Shown here: one piece after another, positions 24,495 to 33,752 of the stretch
Layout of the letters: the number at the start of each line of letters is the position of its first letter
How positions within the stretch are numbered: the stretch's first letter is position 1
Source: Pandoraea vervacti
GTDB lineage: Bacteria > Pseudomonadota > Gammaproteobacteria > Burkholderiales > Burkholderiaceae
Assembly: GCF_000934605.2 (NCBI RefSeq)
Contig: NZ_CP010897.2
Span: 1,798,001 to 1,862,000 of the forward strand
Direction: 5' to 3'
Length of the DNA stretch: 64,000 nucleotides
Notes under the pieces: model-generated
Told to the model about the DNA's origin: nothing
What the model saw: only the letters and a program-made list of their open reading frames with translations
The model's database searches: none
Program-made: the position numbers and the translations under genes

Positions 24495-25610
24495 TCAAAC
24501 GCTGCGCTCAATGCGCCACATCTGATACTTGAATGCGCAGATGCCGCCCACGAGAATTGCGCCGATCGCCACGAACGAACCGAGCGCCAGCGTCGATACG
24601 CCCGACAAGCCCTGGCCTACGGTGCAGCCCAGCGCCGTCACGCCGCCGAACCCCATCAACACACCGCCCACCATGTGATTGGCCGTGTCCTCGGTTCCCT
24701 GAAAGCCTTCCCAGCGAAAATTGCGTGATACCAGCGCATAGACGAACGATCCCGCGATCACGCCCAGCACGCTGGAGATGCCCAGCGTGATGACGTTGCT
24801 CGTGTCGCTCCACATCATCAGCCAGTAAAGCGTGTAAGCCAGCGGCGAGACGAACGACAGGGCTTCCATCTTCCCGGAGTTCGTCGCCACGAAACTCTCT
24901 TCGAGCGTGTTCGGATTTTCAGCCACGTAGCCGACGTTGCCCGACACGTACCACAGCGCCACGATGATCGCGCCCACGACGAGCCCGCCGAGCCAATTGT
25001 CGAACGTCCAGAATTCACGACGGGCGACGGCGGCAATCACAAAGGCGCCGCCGATCACCACACCGAGGATGAGTTGTGCACGATGCACGTCGCCGCCGAA
25101 CACGCCGCCAAGCAACGTCGGCAGATCCTGTGACGTCGCAAACGTCGTTTGCACGCTGTCGAGCGCCGCGACGCGCAATACGGCGAACAGACCCTTGAGC
25201 GTCATGTAAGCCGACACGCCGATCATCACGAACACGAGCAACGATTTCAGGTTGCCGCCGCCGATGCGCACCAGCGTCTTGCTGCCGCAACCGGAAGCGA
25301 GCACCATGCCCACGCCGAAGCACCACCCCCCAACGAGATAGGACAGCCACGTAAAGCGCGGCGTCGTATAAATCGCCTTGACCGGGTCGATGATGCCTTG
25401 CGACGCCATCACGCCGGTGCCGATCGTGGCGACGCCGATGGCGAGCCACCACATGCGCATGCGATTCCAGTCGCCGATATTGACGATGTCCGAGAGCGCG
25501 CCCATCGTGCAGAAGTGGGTGCGTTGAAGCACGGCCCCGAACACGAAGGCCAGTCCGAAGGTGAGCCACACGACAGTGTGGGAGAGGGCGGTGAGATCGA
25601 CGTCGGTCAT
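24495..25610 (-). CDS. YeeE/YedE (TsuA-like) family thiosulfate/sulfur-compound transporter
   Basis: 371-aa inner-membrane protein with ~10 TM helices. The three conserved family cysteines of the substrate path are visible: HFCTMGALSD (near residue 30), LASGCGSKTLVRIGGG (near 105) and TALGCTVGQGLSG (near 335). Relatives import thiosulfate or other sulfur/selenium compounds. ATG 25610 begins just before TM1; no strong ribosome site is seen. No sulfurtransferase (YeeD) gene is adjacent, so it appears as a single-gene unit. Confidence 0.88.
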   Translation of the reverse strand: MTDVDLTALSHTVVWLTFGLAFVFGAVLQRTHFCTMGALSDIVNIGDWNRMRMWWLAIGVATIGTGVMASQGIIDPVKAIYTTPRFTWLSYLVGGWCFGVGMVLASGCGSKTLVRIGGGNLKSLLVFVMIGVSAYMTLKGLFAVLRVAALDSVQTTFATSQDLPTLLGGVFGGDVHRAQLILGVVIGGAFVIAAVARREFWTFDNWLGGLVVGAIIVALWYVSGNVGYVAENPNTLEESFVATNSGKMEALSFVSPLAYTLYWLMMWSDTSNVITLGISSVLGVIAGSFVYALVSRNFRWEGFQGTEDTANHMVGGVLMGFGGVTALGCTVGQGLSGVSTLALGSFVAIGAILVGGICAFKYQMWRIERSV

Positions 25611-26016
25611 GAGGCGAGAGGACGATAGCGGCCGTGCCCGGCCGTTCGATACATGGATGCGGGCCACGGGGCGCGGCCGGCTTTGTTGTTATCAGACATG
25701 TCGCACAGCCAGGTGCGCGTACCTGTCGCGGACACGGTCGTCATGACGTGGCAGTGCCATGATGGCCCGCCCGCATCCCCTGAGACGCCGCGCCTCGAAC
25801 GTTTGGAAAGTCCGTATTCTACTTGAGGTCTCGCGCGTGTCCGGCAAAGCCGACGCAATTGGAGGGCGAAACAGGGCAGGGAGGATGTCGGGAGGGCCGG
25901 GAGGATGGATGAGGGCTGAAGATGCTGAAAACGACAACGCCGCCCAAAGGCGGCGTCGTACGCATGACGAGAGACCGGAGCGGGAGATCGGTTCGCGCAA
26001 TCTCCCGAGGCAGGTC
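25611..26016. other. Intergenic region between cpoB and the YeeE gene
   Basis: Both flanking genes are leftward, so the region carries the YeeE promoter and, at 25937-25956, the tol-pal operon terminator. No further gene is supported. Confidence 0.5.
25937..25956 (-). terminator. Terminator of the tol-pal operon
   Basis: Hairpin ACGCCGCC-CAAA-GGCGGCGT, 8-bp perfect stem with a 4-base loop. On the minus strand it is followed by TGTCGTTTTC. It lies about 60 bp past the cpoB stop. Confidence 0.75.
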
Positions 26017-26760
26017 TTACTTCGGATTCGGCCAGCGCTTCTTGGCGTCCGCGGCCGATTGGCTGTTCGGATACTTGGCCAACAGGTCGTTATACGCCTT
26101 TTTCGAGACGGCCACTTGCCCGGCCGCTGCAGCATTGCTGGCGATCGCCATCAGCGCTTCGGCAGCCTTGGGGCTATCCGGGTATTTCGTCACGATGCCT
26201 TGCAGCGTCGCGGTCGAGCCCTTCAGATCGTTGTTGGCGTACTGCGAATTGCCAAGCCAGAACAACGCTTCAGGCTGATACGGGCTGCCCGGATACTTCG
26301 CGGTGAAGGTCCGGAAATCCGTTTGCGCCCCTTTGTAGTCACCCTTGCGGAATTTGTCGAGCGCGGCGTCGAAAACTTCCTTCTCGCCCGGTTGGACGGT
26401 GCCGGTGACGCCACCGACGGTCATCTGCTGAGGTTCGAATTTCTTCAACCGGCCATCGAGGTCGGTATAGAAGTCCTTCTGACTCTGTTGCAGGTTGGCA
26501 AGCTGGTTTTTCAGATCTTCGTTCTGGCCGCGCTGGTCGGCCAGATCACGTTGCAACTGCTGGATCTGGTTGTTCAAATCCAGCACGTTGCGCGTGAGCC
26601 CCTCGATCCGCTGCTTGTCCGAATCCAGACGGCTGCGGATATCGAGGATCGCTTTGCGCGCCTCGTCGTCGTCGAACAATCCGGCATGCGCGAGCGGGCT
26701 CAGCACCGAAGTGCCGAGCGTCACCGCGCAAATCATGTTTTTAAGCAAACGAGACGTCAT
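26017..26760 (-). CDS. cpoB: Cell division coordinator CpoB / Tol-Pal protein YbgF
   Basis: Periplasmic 247-aa protein coupling Tol-Pal outer-membrane constriction with PBP1B peptidoglycan synthesis. Signal peptide to APLAHA; N-terminal trimerising coiled coil (RIEGLTRNVLDLNNQIQQLQ and on to ~residue 95); C-terminal TPR repeats (EVFDAALDKFRKGDYKGAQTDF, PEALFWLGNSQYANNDLKGS, AAEALMAIASNAAAAGQ). Last gene of the operon, 10 bp after pal, followed by a terminator. Confidence 0.95.
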   Translation of the reverse strand: MTSRLLKNMICAVTLGTSVLSPLAHAGLFDDDEARKAILDIRSRLDSDKQRIEGLTRNVLDLNNQIQQLQRDLADQRGQNEDLKNQLANLQQSQKDFYTDLDGRLKKFEPQQMTVGGVTGTVQPGEKEVFDAALDKFRKGDYKGAQTDFRTFTAKYPGSPYQPEALFWLGNSQYANNDLKGSTATLQGIVTKYPDSPKAAEALMAIASNAAAAGQVAVSKKAYNDLLAKYPNSQSAADAKKRWPNPK

Positions 26761-26770
26761 AACGATTCAA

Positions 26771-27271
26771 TCAATAAGCCAGGTCGACGCGACGGTCCTG
26801 AGCCCAGGTGGCTTCGTCGGTACCCGTAGCCTTTTCCTTGCCCAGCGACACGGCTTCCATCTGGCTGGCGTTCGCGCCCAGTGCCGTCATCGTCTTCAGA
26901 ACGGCTTCCGCACGCTTCTGACCCAGCGCCAGGTTGTACTCGCTCGTACCGCGCGGGTCGGTGTTGCCTTGCAGCAGCACGCGACGTTGCGAGTACTTCG
27001 TCAGGAAAGCCGAGTGGGCCTGGAGCAGCGGGGTGTACTGCGAATCGACGCTGTACGAATCGAAGCCGAAGTACACGCTGCGCTTGGCGAGCGGGCCGTT
27101 CGGGTTATTCAGTTCGTCGGCCGAAGCGTCGACGGGGGCGACGGCGCGGGCGTCGGTCGTGGTTTGACCCTTGTTGGCGTTAGCCTGGTCGTCGAGCTTC
27201 ACGCCCGACGAGCAAGCGGCCAGCGCGGCCAGCGAAGAGATGGCGAGGATATTACGAAGCAGGGAACTCAT
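26771..27271 (-). CDS. pal: Peptidoglycan-associated lipoprotein Pal
   Basis: 166-aa outer-membrane lipoprotein. The lipobox LAALAAC marks the lipidated Cys near residue 20. A flexible linker is followed by the OmpA-like peptidoglycan-binding domain: RSVYFGFDSYSVDSQYTPLL, LQGNTDPRGTSEYNLALGQKRAEAV, TWAQDRRVDLAY. It anchors the outer membrane to the wall and partners TolB and TolA. Sits between tolB and cpoB as in other Proteobacteria. Confidence 0.98.
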   Translation of the reverse strand: MSSLLRNILAISSLAALAACSSGVKLDDQANANKGQTTTDARAVAPVDASADELNNPNGPLAKRSVYFGFDSYSVDSQYTPLLQAHSAFLTKYSQRRVLLQGNTDPRGTSEYNLALGQKRAEAVLKTMTALGANASQMEAVSLGKEKATGTDEATWAQDRRVDLAY

Positions 27272-27301
27272 ATGAGCCTCCGAGTGATGTTGCTGTTGAT
27301 G

Positions 27302-28594
27302 TTATTGCATGAAAGGGCCCCAGGAGGGTTCGCGAACTTCCCCTCCCCGAACCTGAAGAATCTGCCGGGTTTGCCCGTCCACCGAGACTGCCGCAAGAAC
27401 CTTCCGGCCCCCCGACTGCGTTGCATAAAGAATGTACTTGCCGTTCGCGGCAAAACTCGGTGACTCGTCGTGGCTGGTGTCGGTCAGAGCCGTAACATCG
27501 CCAGTACTCATATCCTGCACGCACAGCTTGAATCCGCCACCCTGACGCGCGATGAACGCGAGCAACTTGCCGTCGGGACTGATTCGCGGGCTGACGTTGT
27601 AACTCCCCTTGAAAGTGACGCGCTGCGCGCCGCCTTCACTCTCGCCACCGGCCGGCATTTTGTAGATTTGCGGACCACCGCCACGATCGCTCGTGAAGAA
27701 AATCCATTTGCCGTCCGGGGAATACTGCGGTTCGGTGTCGATCGCGCCGCTGCGCGACAGACGTTTGAGGCCGCCGCCATTGGCGTTGACCTGATAAATC
27801 TGCGTGTTGCCGTCGCGCGAGAGCGCCACGGCGAGCTTGCTGCCGTCCGGCGACCATGACGGCGCCGAGTTGTTGCCCTTCTCGTTGGCGAGCACGGCGC
27901 GGCGACCGCTGGGCAGATCGTGGATGTACACGACCGGCTTGCGCTTCTCGAACGAGACGTAGGCGACCTTGATGCCGTCCGGCGACCAGGCCGGCGAGAT
28001 GATCGGCTCACGGCTGTTGAGCGCGACGCGCGCATCCTGACCGTCCGAGTCGGAGATCTGCAACTGATAGTTCGGACCGTTATGCAGCACGTACGACAGA
28101 CGCGTGGCGAATACGCCGCGATCGCCCAGCAACTTCTGATAGATGTAGTCGGCGATCTTGTGCGCGGTCAGGCGCAGGTTCGCCTGCGAGGAGGTGAGGG
28201 CCAGCCCGCCGAGCGGTTGTCCGTTCACGGCGTCGTAAAGACGGAAGCTGACCTGGAAGTTGCCGTTGCCTTGCGGAACGATGGTGCCGGAGACGAACGC
28301 ATTCGCACCCTTGGCGCGCCAGGTGCCGAGGTCGACCGAATCGTCCACGCCGACGGTGGCGCCGCCCGTGTCGATCTGGTTGAAGCGGCCGCTGTTGCTC
28401 AGGTCGGCCTTGACCACGGACACGATGTCCGTCGGTGCGGTGCCCTTGAAGTTCGACACGGCGATCGGGTAGCGGTTACTACCGACGCCAGTGATGTCGA
28501 CGGTCAGCGGTGTCTGCGCATGGGCGATCGTGCAAGCCGCGGTGAGCCAGGTGGCCACCAGCGCACGCCATGCATATTGACTGGAGATTCGCAT
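27302..28594 (-). CDS. tolB: Tol-Pal system protein TolB
   Basis: 430-aa periplasmic protein with a signal peptide ending AHAQTPL. The N-terminal domain has the IAVSNF...DIVSVVKADLSNSGRF pattern; a six-bladed beta-propeller follows with repeated SPDG blades (PAWSPDGIKVAYVSF, PSWSPDGSKLAVALS, PQYSPDGKWIFFTSD, PRISPDGKLLAFIA). Normal length. It binds Pal and transmits TolA action. Located 30 bp upstream of pal. Confidence 0.98.
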   Translation of the reverse strand: MRISSQYAWRALVATWLTAACTIAHAQTPLTVDITGVGSNRYPIAVSNFKGTAPTDIVSVVKADLSNSGRFNQIDTGGATVGVDDSVDLGTWRAKGANAFVSGTIVPQGNGNFQVSFRLYDAVNGQPLGGLALTSSQANLRLTAHKIADYIYQKLLGDRGVFATRLSYVLHNGPNYQLQISDSDGQDARVALNSREPIISPAWSPDGIKVAYVSFEKRKPVVYIHDLPSGRRAVLANEKGNNSAPSWSPDGSKLAVALSRDGNTQIYQVNANGGGLKRLSRSGAIDTEPQYSPDGKWIFFTSDRGGGPQIYKMPAGGESEGGAQRVTFKGSYNVSPRISPDGKLLAFIARQGGGFKLCVQDMSTGDVTALTDTSHDESPSFAANGKYILYATQSGGRKVLAAVSVDGQTRQILQVRGGEVREPSWGPFMQ

Positions 28595-28695
28595 GCGTTC
28601 GTTTGGTCAGTTACGCGGTGCAAGGGCCATTTTTACCACATTCGAGTGAAAATGGACTCACAACGCTCGGTTTTCGTTCCCGTTTGACAACACCG

Positions 28696-29766
28696 TCAAC
28701 CCTTCGGGCTGAAGCGGAGATTGACGCTCGGGGGGGCTTTGCCGTTCGTGTCGCGCGGCAACGGGTCGGATTTGGTGATGGCGGCCTGCACGGCGGCATC
28801 CCAGGCGGGGTTGCCGCTGGACTTGACCAGCTGCATCGAAAGTACGCTGCCATCCGGAGCAAGACGCACCGCAACGACGGCCGTGGGGTTGCCATCGGTG
28901 TCGCCGCCATAGGCAATATTCGGCTTGACCTTGGCGCGCACCCGGTCGGCGTACCCCGCCGATGCCGTGCCGCCAGCGCCCGAGCCGGTACCGCCCGCCT
29001 GCGAGCCCAGACCGTTGCCGGTCGCGCCCGGAGTTCCGCCAGCCATGCCGCGCAACGAGGCCAGACGATCGGCCTTCGCCGCCTCTGCCGCCTTTTGCGC
29101 CGCCGCTTCCTTCGCGGCCTTGGCCTTGGCTGCCTTGTCTTCCGCAGCCTTCTTCTCGGCGTCGGCCTTCTTTTGCGCGTCTGCCTGTTGCTGCTTGAGT
29201 TGTTCTGCCTTCTTGGCCTCTTCGTCCTTCTGACGCTTCTCGTCGGCCTTCTTCTGATCAGCCAGCTTTTGCTGTCGCGCGGCTTCGTCGGCCGCCGCCT
29301 TCTTGCGCGCCAGTTCGGCTGCGGCCTGCTGCTCGGCGAGTTGCTTCTGCTTGAGCGCTTCCTGACGCGCCTTTTCCTGCTGCGCTTCGAGCAGGCGCGC
29401 CTGCTCGGCGGCCTGCTGTTCCTGCTTGCGTTTCTTTTGCTGCAGCGCGATATCGGCGTCTTCTTCCGGCGGTGCAGGCGCGGCCACGGCCGGCGGTGCC
29501 GGCGTCGGCGGCGGGGTTACGACCTGCGGTGTCGGCTCGGCGACCTCGGACGGGGTCCACAACTCCGCTTCGGAGCCGGCCGGCGAACTGTTCTGCCAGC
29601 GCATGCCGTAGAAGAGCAGCGCGAACAGCAGCGCGTGCATGAGCAGCGCGAGCAGGAATGCCCGCCCCGTGCCGCGCTCGGCGTTGCGCGGTCCAATAGG
29701 TCGATCGGGACGATCAGGACGATCAGAACGAACGGGGCGGCCCGGCTGGGCGACGGTGCGACTCAT
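28696..29766 (-). CDS. tolA: Cell envelope integrity protein TolA
   Basis: 356-aa inner-membrane-anchored periplasm-spanning protein. It has one N-terminal TM helix (AFLLALLMHALLFALLFYG), a Pro/Ala stretch, and a long Lys/Ala/Glu/Gln helix (~residues 90-240, e.g. QAEQARLLEAQQEKARQEAL). A Gly-rich hinge precedes the C-terminal globular domain (YADRVRAKVKPNIAY...VRLAPDGSVLSMQLVKSSGN). Start overlaps the tolR stop (ATGA). It uses TolQR proton energy to act on TolB-Pal. Confidence 0.97.
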   Translation of the reverse strand: MSRTVAQPGRPVRSDRPDRPDRPIGPRNAERGTGRAFLLALLMHALLFALLFYGMRWQNSSPAGSEAELWTPSEVAEPTPQVVTPPPTPAPPAVAAPAPPEEDADIALQQKKRKQEQQAAEQARLLEAQQEKARQEALKQKQLAEQQAAAELARKKAAADEAARQQKLADQKKADEKRQKDEEAKKAEQLKQQQADAQKKADAEKKAAEDKAAKAKAAKEAAAQKAAEAAKADRLASLRGMAGGTPGATGNGLGSQAGGTGSGAGGTASAGYADRVRAKVKPNIAYGGDTDGNPTAVVAVRLAPDGSVLSMQLVKSSGNPAWDAAVQAAITKSDPLPRDTNGKAPPSVNLRFSPKG

Positions 29767-30197
29767 TTCTGCTTGACGAGCAGGCCCACGCGCTTCACGC
29801 CCTGAGCCTTGAGATCGGACATCACGTTCATGACGATTTCGTACTTCACCGACTTGTCGGCGGCAATGACGACCGGCTGATCCGGATTCGCCGCCTGGCG
29901 GCCTTGCAGGAAACCGGTCAGATCGCCGGCGCTCATACGCTGTTCGATGGTGTTCTCACCATCCTTGTAGCGCACCAGCATGCGATTGTCCGCTTCGATA
30001 TTGACGACCACCGGCGGTGTCTGTTGCTGCGGGCTCGCGTTGGCGACGCTCGGCAGATTGACGATCGACGGCGCGACCAGCGGGGCGGCCACCATAAAGA
30101 TGACCAGCAGCACCAGCATCACGTCGATGTACGGTACGACGTTGATGTCCGCCATGGCGCGACGGCCGCGGCGAGCGTTGCGCATAGAACCTGCCAT
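29763..30197 (-). CDS. tolR: Tol-Pal protein TolR (ExbD family)
   Basis: 144-aa inner-membrane protein with one TM helix carrying the proton-responsive Asp (MADINVVPYIDVMLVLLVIFMV), then a periplasmic domain (AADKSVKYEIVMNVMSDLKAQGVKRVGLL). Works with TolQ as the proton channel. An N-terminal basic tail (MAGSMRNARRGRRA) precedes an internal ATG. It overlaps tolA by 4 nt. Confidence 0.97.
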   Translation of the reverse strand: MAGSMRNARRGRRAMADINVVPYIDVMLVLLVIFMVAAPLVAPSIVNLPSVANASPQQQTPPVVVNIEADNRMLVRYKDGENTIEQRMSAGDLTGFLQGRQAANPDQPVVIAADKSVKYEIVMNVMSDLKAQGVKRVGLLVKQK

Positions 30198-30218
30198 GTC
30201 TCGGCGCTCCCGGAATGC

Positions 30219-30893
30219 TTAGTGAATCTGCCGTTGCAGGATGTTGGAGAATTCTTCGATGAAGCTCTCGAAGCGGATCGACAGCCGGTCGATGTCGGTG
30301 GCGAAGCGGTTGTAGGCAACCACGGCAGGGATAGCGGCGAACAGACCGATGGCCGTGGCCACCAGCGCTTCCGCGATACCCGGCGCCACATTGGCGAGCG
30401 TGGCTTGTTGCACGTTCGAGAGGCCGCGGAATGCGTTCATGATACCCCACACCGTACCGAACAGACCAATGTACGGGCTGACCGAGCCGACCGATGCGAG
30501 GAACGGTAAATTGGCTTCGAGGGCGTCCATTTCACGTTGATAGCAGGCGCGCATGGCACGGCGAGCGCCGTCCAGAATCGCATGCGGATCGTTCAGACCT
30601 TTCTCGCTCGCCTTGATGTACTCGCGCATGCCCGATTCGAAGATGCGTTCGAGCGAACCCGTCTGATGGCGGTTGTTCAGTGCGCTTTGGTACAACGCCT
30701 GAAGGTCGCCGCCGGACCAGAAGTCACGCTCGAAGCGCTCCGTCTGGGTGCGGGCACGGCGGATCGCGAAGATCTTGCGAAAGATATGCGTCCACGAGAG
30801 CAGCGAGAGCAGCAGCAGCAAGCCCATGACTGCCTGGGCGAGCACGCTGGCATGCATGACCAGCGAAATGATGGAAAGGTCTTGATCGGGCAT
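30219..30893 (-). CDS. tolQ: Tol-Pal protein TolQ (ExbB/MotA family)
   Basis: 224-aa three-TM inner-membrane proton-channel subunit. TM1 is VMGLLLLLSLLSWTHIFRKI; the cytoplasmic loop contains the GLNDPHAILDGARRAM stretch; the conserved SVSPYIGLFGTVWGIMNAF and IAEALVATAIGLFAAIPAVVAYN form TM2-3. Normal length. 21 bp upstream of tolR. Confidence 0.97.
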   Translation of the reverse strand: MPDQDLSIISLVMHASVLAQAVMGLLLLLSLLSWTHIFRKIFAIRRARTQTERFERDFWSGGDLQALYQSALNNRHQTGSLERIFESGMREYIKASEKGLNDPHAILDGARRAMRACYQREMDALEANLPFLASVGSVSPYIGLFGTVWGIMNAFRGLSNVQQATLANVAPGIAEALVATAIGLFAAIPAVVAYNRFATDIDRLSIRFESFIEEFSNILQRQIH

Positions 30894-30932
30894 GGTGTGG
30901 TTATTGACTGACCGGAATTTTTGTCCCTGGCT

Positions 30933-31406
30933 TCAGGCGGCTGCCGCGCGGGCAGAGGCATTCGCCAGGGTGTTGGCCGCCTTGGCGGCCGATTGCATGG
31001 CGTGACGGACGTGCGCGGGAATCTTGCCGGGGCGCAACGTCGCGGCGGCCACGCAGCCGATTTTGATGCTGCCGCGCGCCAACAGTTCGCTGGTGCCGTC
31101 CGGCGCGTCGCGCCACGCTTCCTGAAGGAAATCGACCGAGGCGCCGCCGATACGGTCAATGCGGCTTTTCACGACGACGAGGTCGTCGAGCCGGGCCGGG
31201 CTCAGATAGTCGACGGCAGTGGCGCGCACAATAAAGATCATTCCAGTATTGCGGGCCAGTTCAAGTTGTTCGATGCCAAGCGAACGGAGCCATTCGGTTC
31301 GGGCCCGTTCGAAGAATTTTAAATAGTTGGCGTAGAAGACGACGCCTCCGGCGTCCGTGTCCTCGTAGTAAACGCGAATTGACCAACTGGTATCAAAATC
31401 AGCCAT
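30933..31406 (-). CDS. ybgC: Tol-Pal-associated acyl-CoA thioesterase YbgC
   Basis: Hot-dog-fold thioesterase, 157 aa from ATG 31406 (an ATG at 31415 adds three residues). The catalytic segment is IRVYYEDTDAGGVVFYANYLKFFERARTEWL with the family Asp; VDYLSPARLDDLVVVKSRI follows. The Ala-rich tail after residue ~135 is non-conserved. First gene of the ybgC-tolQ-tolR-tolA-tolB-pal-cpoB operon; presumably acts on acyl-CoA or acyl carrier protein at the envelope-synthesis interface. Confidence 0.95.
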   Translation of the reverse strand: MADFDTSWSIRVYYEDTDAGGVVFYANYLKFFERARTEWLRSLGIEQLELARNTGMIFIVRATAVDYLSPARLDDLVVVKSRIDRIGGASVDFLQEAWRDAPDGTSELLARGSIKIGCVAAATLRPGKIPAHVRHAMQSAAKAANTLANASARAAAA

Positions 31407-31702
31407 GCCGCGCATTGTATCGGAACGGAGCGGTAACGCCAGTCACGGAAACAGAATTTTTCAAACAAGCGTGATACCGATTTGTTTACGAGCGATTATT
31501 GCAACCGTTCTGCCGCACCAAAGTGGGGAGAGTGGGCGCTAACGCCCCGTGTGACGGGGGATTGCGCTAGCGTGTGAGCCCGGGCCGTCTCTATAATGAT
31601 GGCTCGCAAGCCCCCTGTATTTCAGACAAGACCGCCGCGTGCGCACGCCTGCGTCGCGCGCCCTCCGGTCTCTCATAGTGCTCAACCTGCGAGGCCTTTG
31701 AA

Positions 31703-32611
31703 TTGACTTCCCCCACAACGCAATCTTCCACCCTTCGCGTCGCCTTCCTCGGGCTCGGCGTGATGGGTTATCCGATGGCGGGTCACCTCCAACGCGCCGG
31801 TCATACGGTGACGGTCTATAACCGTACGGCCGCCAAGGCACAGCAATGGGCCAGCGAGTACGGCGGTTCGGCTGCCGCAACGCCTGCGCAGGCGGTGCGC
31901 GACGCGGACATCGTGGCCGCCTGCGTGGGCAACGACGACGACCTTCGCAGCATCGTGCTCGGCGAGCATGGGGCGTTCGCGGGCATGAAAGCCGACGCCG
32001 TTTTCGTCGACCACACCACGGCCTCGGCCGACGTGGCGCGCGAGCTTTACGCCGCGGCGCGCGAAAAGGGCTTGCATTTCGTCGACGCGCCGGTCTCCGG
32101 CGGCGAAGCCGGCGCCAAGAACGGCGTGCTCACGATCATGTGCGGTGGCGACGCCCCGGCATTCGAGCGCGTGCGCGCAACGCTGGGCGCCTATGGCCGC
32201 GCGGTGACCCGTATTGGCGAAGCCGGGGCCGGTCAGTTGGCCAAGATGGTCAATCAGATCTGCATTGCCGGTCTCGTACAGGGACTCTCGGAGGCCATCA
32301 ACTTCGGCCAGCGCGCGGGACTGGATATGCCGCTCGTGCTCGACGTCATCAACAAGGGGGCCGCCGCCAGCTGGCAGATGGACAACCGCGGCCAGACGAT
32401 GATCGACGGGAAGTTCGACTTCGGCTTCGCCGTGGACTGGATGCGCAAGGATCTGGGACTGTGTCTGGCAGAAGCGCAGCGAAATGGCGTGTCGTTGCCG
32501 GTGACCGCGCTCGTCGATCAGTTCTATGGCGACGTTCAGGCACTGGGCGGTTCGCGCTGGGATACGTCCAGCCTGATCCACCGACTGCGCGTGTTGTCGG
32601 GCAAAGCGTAA
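31703..32611 (+). CDS. NAD(P)-dependent oxidoreductase, 3-hydroxyisobutyrate dehydrogenase family
   Basis: 302-aa beta-hydroxyacid dehydrogenase. N-terminal Rossmann motif VAFLGLGVMGYPMAGHLQRAGH; substrate motif FVDAPVSGGEAGAKNGVLTI; catalytic Lys region GAGQLAKMVNQICIAG; C-terminal KDLGLCLAEAQRNGVSLPVT. Start codon TTG 31703 with GAGG nine bases upstream. Followed by a terminator, so monocistronic. Substrate class (3-hydroxyisobutyrate, tartronate semialdehyde, 2-hydroxy-3-oxopropionate) is not resolved. Confidence 0.9.
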   Translation: MTSPTTQSSTLRVAFLGLGVMGYPMAGHLQRAGHTVTVYNRTAAKAQQWASEYGGSAAATPAQAVRDADIVAACVGNDDDLRSIVLGEHGAFAGMKADAVFVDHTTASADVARELYAAAREKGLHFVDAPVSGGEAGAKNGVLTIMCGGDAPAFERVRATLGAYGRAVTRIGEAGAGQLAKMVNQICIAGLVQGLSEAINFGQRAGLDMPLVLDVINKGAAASWQMDNRGQTMIDGKFDFGFAVDWMRKDLGLCLAEAQRNGVSLPVTALVDQFYGDVQALGGSRWDTSSLIHRLRVLSGKA

Positions 32612-32915
32612 GCGCGGCAAACCCTTGCGCGGCGTCCGATAGCGGACGGACCGGGTTCGGCGCCTGCCTGACCTCTTCCGTCCGCTTTTTGTTGGCCGGG
32701 TATCAAATATTCGAAATATCTCCGGGTTTGTCTGCAATCGTCGGAATAGACGATTGGCACTAGAATGCGGAAAACGGGACGTCGCGGCGCGACGGCACTT
32801 CGACGTGGCAGCTTGGGAGTGGGCTGGGGCGGTGGCGTGTCGGCGTGACAGAGCAGGGAGACCGCCGCGAGCGATAACGATCCAGAACACAACTCGACCC
32901 CGAGATCCAACCGAC
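32612..32915. other. Intergenic region with a terminator and a perfect inverted repeat before the IclR gene
   Basis: After the dehydrogenase terminator (32642-32690) there is an 8-bp inverted repeat CAATCGTC-N6-GACGATTG at 32735-32756 and an A/T-rich patch TATCAAATATTCGAAATATC just before it. It is the likely IclR-gene promoter and operator. No gene seen. Confidence 0.5.
32642..32690 (+). terminator. Terminator of the dehydrogenase gene
   Basis: 9-bp stem GCGGACGGA / TCCGTCCGC enclosing a 26-base loop, followed by TTTTT. It lies 31 bp after the stop codon. Confidence 0.7.
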
Positions 32916-33674
32916 ATGAGCAATCAGTCGAACGCCGCGGCCGTCCGCGCATTTCGTATCCTCGAAATTCTCAGCGCCTCCGGCGCGCCGATGACCCTCG
33001 CGGAAATCGTGGGCGCGATCGGCCTGCCGAAGCAGACGGTGCATCGCATCCTCAAGCAACTGGAAGCAGCCTGGCTCGTTTCCCGCGAGGCGGGCAGCCG
33101 GCACTATGAGCCGTCGTCGCGCGTGCGCGCCATGGCCGTCAATGCGCTGATGCACGTGGGGCCGGCGGCGGCGCGTCACGCCATTCTTCAGCAACTGGTC
33201 GAAAAGCTCGGCGAGACTTGCAACCTGTCGATGCTCTCGGGGGACGACCTCGTCTACCTCGACCGTGTGGAGACCGACTGGTCGCGCCAGCTCAAGCTTT
33301 CCCCCGGCTCGCGCGTGCCGCTGCACTGCACGGCAAGCGGCAAGTTACTGCTCGCCTTCCTGCCGAGGGCCCGACGCGAGAAGCTGATCGCGCACCTGCC
33401 GTTGCGCCCGCGTGCCGAGAACACCATTACCGATCTGGAAGATCTGCGCGCCGAGTTGGTCGAGACACGCAAGCGTCGGGTCGGGACGAATAACGAGGAG
33501 CACGTACCGGGCATGATCGCCGTGGCCGTGCCGGTGATGCTCGACCGCAATCGCGCCTGTGCCGCGATCGCGGTGCAGGCCAGTGCCCAGCATTGCACGC
33601 TGGAAACGCTGATGACCTTCCTGCCGGCGCTTCGGAACGCCGCCGAAGCCATGGCGGCGACCTTCAACGAGTAA
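32916..33674 (+). CDS. IclR-family transcriptional regulator
   Basis: 252-aa regulator. The N-terminal winged HTH is AFRILEILSASGAPMTLAEIVGAIGLPKQTVHRILKQLEAAWLV. The C-terminal effector domain has LSMLSGDDLVYLDRVETDW, RVPLHCTASGKLLLAFLP and NNEEHVPGMIAVAVPV. ATG 32916 fits the family N-terminus. It usually controls aromatic or small-acid catabolism; no target is obvious apart from the preceding dehydrogenase. Confidence 0.9.
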   Translation: MSNQSNAAAVRAFRILEILSASGAPMTLAEIVGAIGLPKQTVHRILKQLEAAWLVSREAGSRHYEPSSRVRAMAVNALMHVGPAAARHAILQQLVEKLGETCNLSMLSGDDLVYLDRVETDWSRQLKLSPGSRVPLHCTASGKLLLAFLPRARREKLIAHLPLRPRAENTITDLEDLRAELVETRKRRVGTNNEEHVPGMIAVAVPVMLDRNRACAAIAVQASAQHCTLETLMTFLPALRNAAEAMAATFNE

Positions 33675-33686
33675 GCGCCGAGGAGG

Positions 33687-33717
33687 CAGGGGGATAAATG
33701 CCCTCTGTCGTCTTTTT
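33687..33717 (+). terminator. Probable terminator after the IclR gene
   Basis: Stem CAGGGGG / CCCTCTG (one G-T pair) with a 7-base loop, followed after a short spacer by TCTTTTT. It lies between the convergent IclR and SRPBCC genes. Confidence 0.5.
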
Positions 33718-33752
33718 GGCGCTGACCGACGCTCGGCCGGGCTTATCGATCC

